From NCBI GenBank assembly GCA_026983755.1, contig JALSTL010000165.1:1-36934 (forward strand): DNA of 36,934 nucleotides. The letters run 5' to 3'. The DNA comes from Melioribacteraceae bacterium. GTDB taxonomy: Bacteria > Bacteroidota > Ignavibacteria > Ignavibacteriales > Melioribacteraceae. Positions 15,292 to 24,780 of this stretch are shown here, in pieces. A model generated the notes under the pieces. It was not told where the DNA came from, did not search any database, and saw only the letters and a list, made by a program, of their open reading frames with translations. The translations under genes and the position numbers were made by a program. The first letter of the stretch is position 1. Each line of letters starts with the position of its first letter.

Positions 15292-15999
15292 TTATATTTT
15301 TATTTTTCCTTCTAAATATTGTGGTGTAATATTATAAATATTTTCTTTTGCCGCATGTACTATATCGTTATTAAAACCTTTTGCCAATAGAATTTTACCG
15401 TGGTCGGTTTCTCCAAGCATTTTTTTTAATCGACGTTTATTTTTAGTGTATAAAATCAAACATGTTTTTGAAGCATCATCCAATTCAACATTTTCTTTTT
15501 TCCCCAGAATAAAATTAATAATCATACCCGCACAAACCGAATCTTCCAAACAATACATTCCGTTATTACCGGAGCAAAGTATTTCAAGATTGTTTCCGGT
15601 TTTTAGTATTTTATTAGTTGCACTTAATGCGTTATTAAACGAAGCAACAAAAAGGTTATCGGAAAATTTAGCATGTACCAATGCTTTAGAACCGTTGGTT
15701 GTAAATAGTATAATTGATTTTCCTTTAACAATTTCCTCTGTGTATTCTAAAGGAGAATTTCCAAGAGTAAATCCGTCTATTTTTTCGGCGTTTCTTTCAC
15801 CACCTAACAACATTTGATTGCTGCCGGATATTTTCATTGCAAATTTAATGGAGCTAACCGGGATAATTTCTTTAGCACCATTGTACAAAGCTGTTATTAT
15901 TGTAGTTGTTGCTCTTAATACATCAACAACTACAGTTGTTTTTTTTGCAAAGTATAATTCTTCTACGTTTAACGGTGATAAAAGCGTCCTTATTTTCAT
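15292..15999 (-). CDS. ComB-like 2-phosphosulfolactate phosphatase family protein
   Basis: A 235-residue protein of the ComB family, recognised from the N-terminal VVVDVLRATTTIITALYNGA, the middle GERNAEKIDGFTLGNSPLEY, and IILFTTNGSKALVHA followed by CSGNNGMYCLEDSVCAGMII. In methanogens ComB dephosphorylates 2-phosphosulfolactate during coenzyme M synthesis. Many bacteria carry it without the rest of that pathway, so the physiological substrate here is uncertain. ATG 15999; probably co-transcribed with ftsK (13-base gap). Confidence 0.88.
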   Translation of the reverse strand: MKIRTLLSPLNVEELYFAKKTTVVVDVLRATTTIITALYNGAKEIIPVSSIKFAMKISGSNQMLLGGERNAEKIDGFTLGNSPLEYTEEIVKGKSIILFTTNGSKALVHAKFSDNLFVASFNNALSATNKILKTGNNLEILCSGNNGMYCLEDSVCAGMIINFILGKKENVELDDASKTCLILYTKNKRRLKKMLGETDHGKILLAKGFNNDIVHAAKENIYNITPQYLEGKIKI

Positions 16000-16056
16000 A
16001 ATAATGTTATTTTATTAAACAATCAAATTTTTAATAACAAAATATTTAGAGATTAT

Positions 16057-17133
16057 TTATACAAAAGGTAATTGTGTTATTTTTGCTTTTACCTCTTTAT
16101 CTCTTATAATTACATTTACGGAATTACCTATTTTTGCATATTCCGTTGCAACATATCCTAATGCAATCGGTTTTTGTAATATCGGGCTTACTGTTCCGCT
16201 CGTAATGTTCCCTATTTTTTTACCGTCGGTTGTTATTTCGTAGCCATGTCTCGGAAAAACTTTTTTATCAAAAATTAGTGCCGATAATTTTCTTTTTATT
16301 CCTTTTTCCTTTTGTCGCATTAATACTTCTCTTCCTATAAAATCACCTTTTTTTAATTTTGTAATCCATCCCAAACCGGCTTCCAAAGGTGTTGTTGTTT
16401 TATCAATATCGTTACCGTAAAGACAAAAACCTTTTTCCAATCTTAAAGTATCTCTGCTGCCTAAGCCGCACGGTACGATGTTAAATTCCTTACCTGCTTC
16501 AAAAATTTCATTCCAAAATTTTTCTGCCGTTTCGGTATCTGTTTTAAAATAGATTTCAAATCCCAATTCTCCAGTATAACCGGTTCTTGATATAATTACA
16601 TTATAACCAAAAAGTTCGGTATTAAAATAATGATAATATTCAACATTAATTTTTTTTCCTATTAAATTTTCAATAACTTTTTGGGAATTAGGACCTTGCA
16701 CGGCTAATAAAGAATATTGTTCCGATTCATCAATAATATCAACGTTAAAATTATTGTTTTGATTCATCCAGTTAAAATCTTTATCTTTGTTTGCACCGTT
16801 AACAACCAACATATATTCCGAATTTGAAATTTTATAGACTAATAAATCGTCAACTATTCCTCCGTTATTATAACACATAGCCGAATATTGAACTTTACCT
16901 ATTTCCAATTTTGCGGCATTATTAATAGTAATGTATTGAACAAATTCCAAAGCTTTATCACCTTTAATAATAATTTCACCCATGTGCGATACATCAAAAA
17001 CGCCAACGGATTTTCTAACCGATTTATGTTCCGCAATAATAGATTTATATTGTACGGGCATTTCAAAGCCTGCGAATTCAACTAATTTGGCATTAAGTTT
17101 TTTATGAATATTTATAAACTTTGTGTGTTTCAT
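16057..17133 (-). CDS. gcvT: Glycine cleavage system T protein (aminomethyltransferase)
   Basis: A 358-residue GcvT, of normal length. Typical segments are FAGFEMPVQYKSIIAEHKSV, GVFDVSHMGEI, then SRTGYTGELGFEIYF, GLGSRDTLRLEKGFCLYGND and the C-terminal barrel GNITSGTVSPILQKPIALGY. It transfers the methylene group of glycine from the H protein to tetrahydrofolate, releasing ammonia. gcvH and gcvP are not in the window. Its ATG follows the stop of the transaldolase-like gene without any gap. Confidence 0.96.
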   Translation of the reverse strand: MKHTKFINIHKKLNAKLVEFAGFEMPVQYKSIIAEHKSVRKSVGVFDVSHMGEIIIKGDKALEFVQYITINNAAKLEIGKVQYSAMCYNNGGIVDDLLVYKISNSEYMLVVNGANKDKDFNWMNQNNNFNVDIIDESEQYSLLAVQGPNSQKVIENLIGKKINVEYYHYFNTELFGYNVIISRTGYTGELGFEIYFKTDTETAEKFWNEIFEAGKEFNIVPCGLGSRDTLRLEKGFCLYGNDIDKTTTPLEAGLGWITKLKKGDFIGREVLMRQKEKGIKRKLSALIFDKKVFPRHGYEITTDGKKIGNITSGTVSPILQKPIALGYVATEYAKIGNSVNVIIRDKEVKAKITQLPFV

Positions 17134-17787
17134 TTATTTCTCTTTTTTATTTAATTTTTTCCAATCCGATAAAAACTTGGTTAATCCGTTCTCGGTAAGC
17201 GGATGGTTGAATAATTTTTTTATTACGGCAAAAGGAATTGTGGCAACATCGGCACCAATTTCCGCAGCTTCTACCAGATGCAGCGGATGACGGATACTTG
17301 CAACAAGAACTTGTGTAGTAAAATTGTAATTTTTATATATTGTAACAATTTGTTCTATTAGTTGCATTCCAAAGTGGCTAATGTCGTCTAATCTGCCTAC
17401 AAACGGACTAACATAGGTTGCGCCCGCTTTAGCCGCCAGTATTGCTTGGGATGCGGAAAAGCAGAGTGTTACGTTTGTTTTTATTCCTTCGGAAGATAAT
17501 GTTTTTACAGCTTTAATACCTTCTGTAATTAAAGGTATTTTAATAACAATATTATCATGTATTTTAGCTAAGTCGTGTGCTTCTTTAATCATAGCTTTGT
17601 ATTTTGTAGAAACTACTTCGGCACTAATCGGTCCATCAACAATTTTAACAATTTCTTTAAGCAATTCTTTAAAATTACGTCCTTCTTTTGCAACCAACGA
17701 AGGATTTGTTGTAACACCATCTAACAAACCCATGGCGGCGGCTTCTTTAATTTCGTTTATGTTAGCCGTATCAATAAAAAATTTCAT
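17134..17787 (-). CDS. fsa: Fructose-6-phosphate aldolase/transaldolase (TalC/Fsa type)
   Basis: A 217-residue small transaldolase. Signatures are [34 protein letters not shown] and the Schiff-base lysine Lys83 in [31 protein letters not shown] completes the barrel. The family includes both true transaldolases and F6P aldolases; sequence alone does not decide. Probable role in the non-oxidative pentose phosphate pathway, since no larger transaldolase is present here. Immediately upstream of gcvT, same strand. Confidence 0.93.
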   Translation of the reverse strand: MKFFIDTANINEIKEAAAMGLLDGVTTNPSLVAKEGRNFKELLKEIVKIVDGPISAEVVSTKYKAMIKEAHDLAKIHDNIVIKIPLITEGIKAVKTLSSEGIKTNVTLCFSASQAILAAKAGATYVSPFVGRLDDISHFGMQLIEQIVTIYKNYNFTTQVLVASIRHPLHLVEAAEIGADVATIPFAVIKKLFNHPLTENGLTKFLSDWKKLNKKEK

Positions 17788-17858
17788 TACTGTTTTCCTT
17801 ATTCAAAAGTAATTTATGGAATTTATTATTTTATCATATAAATTTATCATGTAAAAAT

Positions 17859-19409
17859 TTACGATAATTTTTCTCCGGTTTTAAGTGATACAAATTCAAA
17901 TACTTGAGGGTTTATTTGTTCGCTTTCTTCTAATTTTATTCTCATTAAATATTTAAATTGTAATTTTTTCAGTATTGAAATAAATCCTCTTTTTAAATCT
18001 TGCCCAATTGAAGGATGAACTTTTAAGATAAGATTTTTTTCTTTACTTTTCAATTTATATCGTTTTAACCAATTATCGATTTCATGAATAACGGTAGATT
18101 TTTTTGTTAATATGCCTGTACCTCCGCAATATGGGCAAGTTTCGTTTATTGATTGTAAAATATTTTGCCTTACTCTTTGTCTTGTAATTTGAGTTAAACC
18201 GAAATCCGTCATAGGCAATAAAGCAACTTTAGCTCTATCTTTTCTGAATTCTTTTTTTAGTTCGTCATAAATTTTTTTTCTGTTTTTATCTTCAGCCAAG
18301 TCAATAAAATCAACAACAATTAAACCGCCTATATCTCTTAATCTTAATTGTCTAACAATTTCACGAGCCGCTTCCAAATCGGTTTTTAACGAATTTAATT
18401 CTTGTTCTTTTTTTGCCGCATATCTTCCGCTGTTTACATCAATAACCGTCATGGCTTCGGTATGTTCAATAACAATATGTCCACCGTTAGGTATTGGTAC
18501 TCTTCTGCCTAAAAGAGTTTTAATTTGTTTATCGATATTGAAAGTATCGAAAATAGGAACATTTGATTTGTAATAATTGATTTTATCTGCTAATTCCGGT
18601 TGAACTAACAATACGTATTCTCGTATTTCTTTATAAACGTTTTTCGAATCGATAAAAACATTTGATATATCCGGTGTGAATAAATCTCTTATAACACTGG
18701 ATGTGGTAGTAAGATCGGCATGTATTAAAGCAGGAGGAGAAGTACTTTTTACTTTTTCTTGAATTTGACTCCAATTTTTTACCAGATATTTCAAATCACT
18801 TTCCAAAGCACTTTCCGCTTGTTCTTTGGCGGCGGTTCTAATTATAATTCCACAGTTTTCCGGAATAATTCCTTTTGCAAGATTTTTCAATCTTTTTCTT
18901 TCTTTAAAATCGTTTATTTTTCTTGATATGCCAATTTTGTTATCGAAAGGAATTAATACGCAAAATCTTCCGGGAATAGATAACGAGGAGGTTATACGAA
19001 CACCTTTGTTAGCAACCGGTTCTTTAATAATTTGGACGAGAATTTCTTGGCCTTTGTGAAGACGTGGTATTTTATTTTCGGTTTTATTTTTATTAGAATC
19101 TTTTTTCCGACGAAAATTTTCTTGCGGTTCTATGTCTATTTCCGAATCTTCTTCCGTAAGAACAGTTTGAAAATCTTGAAAAGAATCTCCAATATCGGAA
19201 AAATGAAGGAAAGCATCATGTTTAAGACCAATATCTACAAAAGCCGCTCTAATTCCCGGAAGCACTCTGGCAACTTTACCCAAGTAAATATTGCCAACCA
19301 TTCTTCTTTTTTCGGGATGTTCAATAAAAAAATCAACAAGTTTGCCGTCTTCTGTAATTGCAACTCTTACCTGAGAGGCAGACGAGTTAATAATAATATC
19401 TTTCTGCAT
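17859..19409 (-). CDS. rng: Ribonuclease G (RNase E/G family)
   Basis: A 516-residue single-strand endoribonuclease. An S1 domain spans about 36-130 and contains an unusual charged insert (80-115, with EEDSEIDIEPQENFRRKKDS). Catalytic aspartates are visible at Asp324 (TVIDVNSGRY) and Asp367 (VVDFIDL). The zinc-link CPYCGGTG is at 425-432. It lacks the long disordered C-terminal scaffold of RNase E. Likely roles are 16S rRNA 5' processing and mRNA decay, alongside the PNPase encoded nearby. Confidence 0.96.
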   Translation of the reverse strand: MQKDIIINSSASQVRVAITEDGKLVDFFIEHPEKRRMVGNIYLGKVARVLPGIRAAFVDIGLKHDAFLHFSDIGDSFQDFQTVLTEEDSEIDIEPQENFRRKKDSNKNKTENKIPRLHKGQEILVQIIKEPVANKGVRITSSLSIPGRFCVLIPFDNKIGISRKINDFKERKRLKNLAKGIIPENCGIIIRTAAKEQAESALESDLKYLVKNWSQIQEKVKSTSPPALIHADLTTTSSVIRDLFTPDISNVFIDSKNVYKEIREYVLLVQPELADKINYYKSNVPIFDTFNIDKQIKTLLGRRVPIPNGGHIVIEHTEAMTVIDVNSGRYAAKKEQELNSLKTDLEAAREIVRQLRLRDIGGLIVVDFIDLAEDKNRKKIYDELKKEFRKDRAKVALLPMTDFGLTQITRQRVRQNILQSINETCPYCGGTGILTKKSTVIHEIDNWLKRYKLKSKEKNLILKVHPSIGQDLKRGFISILKKLQFKYLMRIKLEESEQINPQVFEFVSLKTGEKLS

Positions 19410-19526
19410 AATAAACTCTTTTACTAAAAAGTTCTTTTGAAGCCTACAGAAGAAACATTGATAGAATTATGTTCAATTTGTTAAGAGATATTATTTTATT
19501 CTTTCACCAAATTTATAGAACCCAAG

Positions 19527-20588
19527 TTAATTATAACAAATTTTTTCTTCTTTTTCGGCTAACCAAAAGAGAACTTTATTTTTAAATTTTTTGTTAATTG
19601 ATTCAAAGTTTTCTTCAGGGTATTTGCCAGTTTGTAAATTTTCCGAATGTTTAATAACAACTTCTTTTATTTCCGGAAAACTTGATGCACGTAAAAGTTG
19701 TTTTATTAAACACCAAATACCGTTGTAATTTTTATAGTACCAAATTATATTTTTTTTTGCTCTATCAAAATTTTTGTTAAATCCCTGTTCTTGTTCCAAC
19801 AGGTTAATATGTTTAATTACCGTTTCGAATAATTCTTGTTTAGACGGTTTATAAGAAATACCTTTTTTCTTAAGATTGAATTCTTTAAAAATAAACGGAT
19901 TACCCAATGCACCGCGTGCAATAAGAACACCGTCGCAATTAGTTTTTTCAATCATATTAAAAGCATCGTCGGCAGAAAATATAGAACCGTTACCAAAAAC
20001 TTTAATTCCAACTGTTTCTTTTACTTTGGCAATCCATTCCAAATCCGGTTCGGTATAATAATTATCTTTTTTGGTTCTGGCATGCAATAATATTGCCGAT
20101 GCTCCGTTATCTTCTATAATTTTAGCCGTTTCCAAAACATTAATTTTATCTCCAAATCCAAGCCGCATTTTAACAGTAATAGGCACATTTTTACTATTGC
20201 TTACCATACTTTTTATCAATTTACCCAATAATTCCGGCTGCGAAAGTAAGTATGCACCCATTTTATTTTTTATAACTTTTGTTACAGGGCAACCGCTGTT
20301 AAGATCAATAACACCAACCTTTAATTTAACCAGTTCTTTTACTGCCGCAACTAAAATTTCGCTATTATTACCCAACAGTTGAACTCCTACGGGAGTTTCG
20401 TCTTTGGAGAATGTTAAAAGTTTTAATGTATTAAAATCACCTTTGGCAATTCCTTCTGCGCTTACCATTTGCGTATATGTTAAACCCGCTCCATATTCTT
20501 TTGCAATTTTTCTAAATGCGAAATCGGTTATTTCCGCCATTGGAGAAAGAATTGCATTACTTTTAATTTCAAGGTTACCAATTTGCAC
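19527..20588 (-). CDS. dusB: tRNA-dihydrouridine synthase B
   Basis: A 353-residue FMN-dependent TIM-barrel enzyme that reduces uridines in the tRNA D-loop. N-terminal NAILSPMAEITDFAFRKIAK, catalytic Cys100 in LNSGCPVTKV, VKMRLGFGD and the phosphate-binding VFGNGSIFSADDAF are all as expected for DusB. The start is GTG 20588 (MQIGNLEIKSNA); no upstream ATG. No close operon partner: 117 bases separate it from rng and 66 from pnp. Confidence 0.95.
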   Translation of the reverse strand: MQIGNLEIKSNAILSPMAEITDFAFRKIAKEYGAGLTYTQMVSAEGIAKGDFNTLKLLTFSKDETPVGVQLLGNNSEILVAAVKELVKLKVGVIDLNSGCPVTKVIKNKMGAYLLSQPELLGKLIKSMVSNSKNVPITVKMRLGFGDKINVLETAKIIEDNGASAILLHARTKKDNYYTEPDLEWIAKVKETVGIKVFGNGSIFSADDAFNMIEKTNCDGVLIARGALGNPFIFKEFNLKKKGISYKPSKQELFETVIKHINLLEQEQGFNKNFDRAKKNIIWYYKNYNGIWCLIKQLLRASSFPEIKEVVIKHSENLQTGKYPEENFESINKKFKNKVLFWLAEKEEKICYN

Positions 20589-20654
20589 AAGCTAATACTT
20601 ATAAAATAATTGAACATATTTAATTATAACGAAATTATCAATAAAATTAAATTT

Positions 20655-22787
20655 TTAACTATTTAATTCTTTATCATTATTGTTTTTTTTATCTTCGGTT
20701 TTATTTTCTTTTTCTTTTAACAGCACTTTTCTGGATAAATTATATTTACCGTTTTCCATTTTTGTAAGTTTTACTCTTACCATATCTCCTTCTTTCAGTA
20801 CGTCTTCAACTTTGTTTACTCTGTTAAGCTCAATTTGAGATATGTGTAATAAACCTTGTTGGTTTGGTAAAAATTCTACAAACGCTCCGAAGTCCATTAT
20901 TTTAATAACTTTAGCATTATAAACTTTACCCAGCTCCGGTTCGGCAACAAGGCCTAATATTTTATCTTTGGTTTTTTGAACATTGTCTTTCAGTTGTCCG
21001 GAAATAAAAACACGACCGTCTTCTTCGATGCTAATATCAACACCAAATTCTTTTTGCATTCCTTGAATTATTTTTCCGCCCGGTCCAATAACAGCACCAA
21101 TTTTATCGGGATTTATTTGTGTAGTAAGTTGTTTAGGTGCATATTTGGATAGTTCGGGTTTAGGTTTTGGCAAAATATCATTCATTATTTTCAATATTTC
21201 CAGTCTTCCTTCTTTTGCCTGATGTAAGGCATTTTCCATAATTTCAAGAGAAAGACCTTGAATTTTTATATCCATTTGAATTGCGGTAATACCGTTTGCA
21301 GAACCGGCTACTTTGAAATCCATATCACCTAAATGATCTTCATTGCCGGAAATATCCGTTAGTATGGAATATTTATCACCTTCGGTAATTAAGCCCATTG
21401 CAATACCGGCAATTGCACATTTAACAGGAACACCGCCATCCATAAGAGCTAAAGAACCTGCACAAACCGTAGCCATAGAAGATGAACCGTTAGATTCCAT
21501 TATGTCGGAATGAACCCGAATTGAATACGGAAAAATATCTTCGCTTGGAATTATAAATTTGAGTGCACGTTCCGCCAAATTTCCGTGCCCAATTTCTCTT
21601 CTGCTTGTAAACCCGATACGTCCAACTTCTCCAACGCTGTAGGGAGGGAAGTTATAATGTAAAATAAAACGTTTTTTATATTCTTCGTCTAATCCGTCTA
21701 TTATTTGTTCGTCGGATTTTGTTCCTAGTGTTAATGTTGTTAAGCTTTGTGTTTCACCTCTTGTAAATAAAGCGGAGCCGTGTGTTCTGGCTAATAATCC
21801 GTGCTCAATTGAAATAGGTCGTATTTGTTTGGTTGTACGTCCGTCTAATCTTTTACCGCCTTCGAGTATTTGTTTACGCATAAGTTCTTTTTCAATATCG
21901 TGTAATATTCCTTTTATAAGTAATTCTTGTTCTTCGTATTTTTCCGCTAAGGTTTCCAAAACATAATTGTTAAGTTCGTTATTTTTTTCCGCTCTTTCTT
22001 CTTTACCAAGCGAAGTATTAACCAATTCCGCATATTTATCATAAGCCAATTCATAAACATCTTTTTTCAGTTGTTCGTCAATTTCAATTTCTTCTACATT
22101 AAGTTTTTCTTTTCCGCATTCTTTTCGCAAATCTTTTTGAATTTGTACCAATTTTTTTATTTCGGTATGTGCGGCTTTTAATGCACTTAGCAATTCTTGT
22201 TCGTTAATTTCTTCGGCTTCGCCTTCTACCATTACAATAGAGCTTTCCGTTCCGGCAATGGTTAATTCCATATCCGAAAGAGCTATTTGTTCTTTTGTGG
22301 GGTTAACAATATATTTATTATCATTTCTTGCAACTCTAACTTCTCCGATTGGTTCTAAAAACGGTATATCCGAAATTGTAAGGGCGGCAGATGCTCCGAT
22401 TGCCGCCAGAACGTCCGGGTCATATTCTCCGTCGTATGAATATACTTGAGCTACAATTTGTGTTTCGTTTTTAAATGCTTTGGGAAATAAAGGTCGTATT
22501 GGTCTATCTATTAACCTTGCCGAAAGTATTTCTTTTTCGGTTGGTTTTCCTTCCCGTTTGAAAAAGCCGCCTGGATATTTTCCGGCGGCAAAAGCTTTTT
22601 CTCTGTATTCGACGGATAAGGGGAAAAAATCTATTCCTTCTTTTGCTTCTTTAGACATTGTTGCGGAAACGAAAACCATTGTTTCTCCGCAGGTAACCAT
22701 AACAGCGGCGTTGGATTGTTTAGCATATCTTCCGTATTCTATTTTAATTGTTTTACCGTCAATTTCAATTTCTTTTGTATAAATCAT
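20655..22787 (-). CDS. pnp: Polyribonucleotide nucleotidyltransferase (PNPase)
   Basis: A 710-residue 3'-5' phosphorolytic exonuclease. Two RNase PH-like domains cover roughly 1-215 and 315-545 (ERALKFIIPSEDIFPYSIRV; AGIAMGLITEG; LGDMDFKVAGSANG), separated by a helical domain. KH follows at about 555-615 (DKIGAVIGPGGKIIQ) and S1 at about 620-690 (GKVYNAKVIKIMDFGAFVEF). The tail is Lys/Glu/Asn-rich. It degrades mRNA and can form the degradosome core with RNase G/E. Located 12 bases after rpsO, the widespread rpsO-pnp order; SD AGAGG. Confidence 0.98.
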   Translation of the reverse strand: MIYTKEIEIDGKTIKIEYGRYAKQSNAAVMVTCGETMVFVSATMSKEAKEGIDFFPLSVEYREKAFAAGKYPGGFFKREGKPTEKEILSARLIDRPIRPLFPKAFKNETQIVAQVYSYDGEYDPDVLAAIGASAALTISDIPFLEPIGEVRVARNDNKYIVNPTKEQIALSDMELTIAGTESSIVMVEGEAEEINEQELLSALKAAHTEIKKLVQIQKDLRKECGKEKLNVEEIEIDEQLKKDVYELAYDKYAELVNTSLGKEERAEKNNELNNYVLETLAEKYEEQELLIKGILHDIEKELMRKQILEGGKRLDGRTTKQIRPISIEHGLLARTHGSALFTRGETQSLTTLTLGTKSDEQIIDGLDEEYKKRFILHYNFPPYSVGEVGRIGFTSRREIGHGNLAERALKFIIPSEDIFPYSIRVHSDIMESNGSSSMATVCAGSLALMDGGVPVKCAIAGIAMGLITEGDKYSILTDISGNEDHLGDMDFKVAGSANGITAIQMDIKIQGLSLEIMENALHQAKEGRLEILKIMNDILPKPKPELSKYAPKQLTTQINPDKIGAVIGPGGKIIQGMQKEFGVDISIEEDGRVFISGQLKDNVQKTKDKILGLVAEPELGKVYNAKVIKIMDFGAFVEFLPNQQGLLHISQIELNRVNKVEDVLKEGDMVRVKLTKMENGKYNLSRKVLLKEKENKTEDKKNNNDKELNS

Positions 22788-22799
22788 TAATATAACCTC

Positions 22800-23069
22800 T
22801 TATTTTCTAATATTTAATTCTTTTATTATTGTTCTGTATCTTTCTATATCTTTTCTTTTCATATAGTCCAACAGTCTTCTTCTTTTACCAACCATTTGCA
22901 TTAAACCTCTTCTGGATGCATGGTCTTTTTTGTGATTTGTAAAATGTTCTCTTAGGTCGTTTATTCTTGCGGTTAATATTGCCACTTGTACTTCCGCTTT
23001 ACCGCTGTTTTTTTCGTTACCTCCGAATTTTTTTATTAGTTCTTGTTTCATTTCTTTTGTAACCGACAT
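22800..23069 (-). CDS. rpsO: 30S ribosomal protein S15
   Basis: An 89-residue S15 with all usual features: [40 protein letters not shown], and [16 protein letters not shown]. It binds 16S rRNA helices 20-22 in early 30S assembly. ATG 23069 with a strong SD (AAAGGAG). A promoter and short leader lie between the ribF stop and this start; S15 autoregulates through its leader in several bacteria, but no specific pseudoknot is proven here. Confidence 0.99.
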   Translation of the reverse strand: MSVTKEMKQELIKKFGGNEKNSGKAEVQVAILTARINDLREHFTNHKKDHASRRGLMQMVGKRRRLLDYMKRKDIERYRTIIKELNIRK

Positions 23070-23086
23070 TTTTTACTCCTTTGTTT

Positions 23087-23114
23087 ATTGTACAATATAA
23101 CCCCAGAATGTTAA
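23087..23114 (-). promoter_or_regulatory. Sigma-70-type promoter candidate for rpsO-pnp
   Basis: On the minus strand TTAACA (23114-23109) and TACAAT (23092-23087), each one base off consensus, are separated by 16 bases and lie between the ribF stop and the rpsO SD. The -10 is inside a perfect palindrome TATTGTACAATA (23086-23097), and TTAAC/GTTAA forms a small hairpin over the -35 region. Confidence 0.5.
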
Positions 23115-23120
23115 CCGGAG

Positions 23121-24056
23121 TTAATTATTTAAAATTTGTTTTACTTTTGCAATATCGTTTTTAATTTGTTCAATTAGTTTTTCTTTTGTTTGAAATTTTT
23201 TTTCGTCCCGTAATCTTTTAATAAATTCAACACAAATTTTTTCTCCGTAAATATTATTGTTAAATTCAAGTATGTAAACTTCGGCAATAGGTTTTGTTCT
23301 GTTGTTAAATGTTGGTCTAACACCAATGTTTAAAACTCCGAAATGTTTTTGATTTTGAAGCAATACTTTTACTAAATATACTCCGTTTTTCGGAAGCAAT
23401 TTATTTTTTTCATCTACTTGAATATTTGCCGTTGGAAATCCCAAAGTTCTACCTCGTTTGGAACCTTTGATAACGGAACCGCAAATTTTATAGTTTCTGC
23501 CCAACATTGAATTAGCTAATTCAGTATTTCCTTGCAATAAAGCATTTCTAATTTTTGTACTACTAATGATAATGTTATTTATTTTCTGTGGTTCAACAAT
23601 TGTAATACCAACATTATTTTTTTTAGCTAATTGCAACAAACTTGTTTTATTTCCTTCTCTGTTTTTCCCGAATTTATGGTCATAACCAATTATTACATGT
23701 TTTGCATTGTTGTTTTTGAAAATTATTTTTTCAATAAATTCTTGATATGATTTTTGTGCAAATTCTTTTGTAAAATTTATTACAAACAGCTTATCAATTC
23801 CAAGTTCATTAATTAGATCTTTTTTTTCTTCCAGAGTTGTAAGCAAAAAAACTTTAGATTCATTGTTTATTACGTTTCTCGGATGCGGTAAAAATGTAAC
23901 AACAACACTTTTACAATTTAATTTTTTAGCTTTTTGTTTCAGTTTTTTAATTATTGTTTTATGTCCCAAATGAACACCGTCGAAAGTACCGATGGTAACA
24001 ACACTATTTTCGGCTTTTTCTTTATTATTATCTTTATCGAAAACAACTTTTATCAT
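23121..24056 (-). CDS. ribF: Bifunctional riboflavin kinase/FAD synthetase
   Basis: A 311-residue enzyme making FMN and then FAD. The N-terminal nucleotidyltransferase has TIGTFDGVHLGHKTII and VIGYDHKFGKNREGN; the C-terminal kinase has KGSKRGRTLGFPTANIQVDE and GVYLVKVLL. Length is standard. It lies between truB and rpsO, a common position at the end of the nusA-infB cluster. Last gene before the rpsO promoter. Confidence 0.97.
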   Translation of the reverse strand: MIKVVFDKDNNKEKAENSVVTIGTFDGVHLGHKTIIKKLKQKAKKLNCKSVVVTFLPHPRNVINNESKVFLLTTLEEKKDLINELGIDKLFVINFTKEFAQKSYQEFIEKIIFKNNNAKHVIIGYDHKFGKNREGNKTSLLQLAKKNNVGITIVEPQKINNIIISSTKIRNALLQGNTELANSMLGRNYKICGSVIKGSKRGRTLGFPTANIQVDEKNKLLPKNGVYLVKVLLQNQKHFGVLNIGVRPTFNNRTKPIAEVYILEFNNNIYGEKICVEFIKRLRDEKKFQTKEKLIEQIKNDIAKVKQILNN

Positions 24057-24081
24057 AAATTAATAATCTATTTTTCTATTG

Positions 24082-24780
24082 TTAAACTAATGATACTTTT
24101 TCTTCAAGTTCTTTAATTGTAAAAGCATCTTCCACATTATATTTACCGATTTTAGTTCTTCTAAGTTTGGTAAGATAAGCTCCGCAATTTAACTTCGAAC
24201 CGAAATCATCGGCAATAACTCTTATGTATGTACCTTTTGAGCATTGTATTTTGAAATAAATATGCGGTAGTTGAATTTTATTTATTTCAAATTTGTAAAT
24301 ATTAACCGTTCTCGGTTCTCTTTTAATTTCAATACCTTTTCTTGCATACTTATAAAGAGCTTTACCTTTATGTTTTAAGGCGGAATACATCGGAGGAATT
24401 TGTTTTATTTCTCCTAAAAATGTTTTCCTAATTTTTTCTATTTCATTTTCCGTAACTTTCGAATAATCTTTAATTTCTACCGGTTCGGTTTCGGCATCCA
24501 TAGAAGGAGTTTTTTTACCGAGTGTAATAATACCGGTATAAGTTTTAGGCATATTTTGATATTTAAATATTTCTTTTGTTTTTTTCCCGGTGGCAATTAT
24601 AAGTAAACCGGTAGCTGCCGGATCCAAAGTGCCGGCATGTCCTACTTTTTTAATATTAAATATCTTTCGTATTTTGCTAACAACATTAAATGAAGTTTGA
24701 CCTTTATTTTTATCAATTAAAATAACAGTGCCTTCGGAAATATTCGAGAATAAATTATCATCATTTTTTTTGATTATCAT
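24082..24780 (-). CDS. truB: tRNA pseudouridine-55 synthase
   Basis: Read from ATG 24780 the protein has 232 residues; a TTG nine codons earlier (24807) is possible but less likely. Both overlap the rbfA end. Catalytic Asp53 is in KVGHAGTLDPAATGLLI; other marks are GTVILIDKNKGQTSFNVVSK and QIPPMYSALKHKGKALYKYA. It isomerises U55 in the T-loop of tRNAs. The C-terminal part is short, ending soon after the catalytic domain, as in many bacteria lacking the PUA extension. Confidence 0.96.
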   Translation of the reverse strand: MIIKKNDDNLFSNISEGTVILIDKNKGQTSFNVVSKIRKIFNIKKVGHAGTLDPAATGLLIIATGKKTKEIFKYQNMPKTYTGIITLGKKTPSMDAETEPVEIKDYSKVTENEIEKIRKTFLGEIKQIPPMYSALKHKGKALYKYARKGIEIKREPRTVNIYKFEINKIQLPHIYFKIQCSKGTYIRVIADDFGSKLNCGAYLTKLRRTKIGKYNVEDAFTIKELEEKVSLV

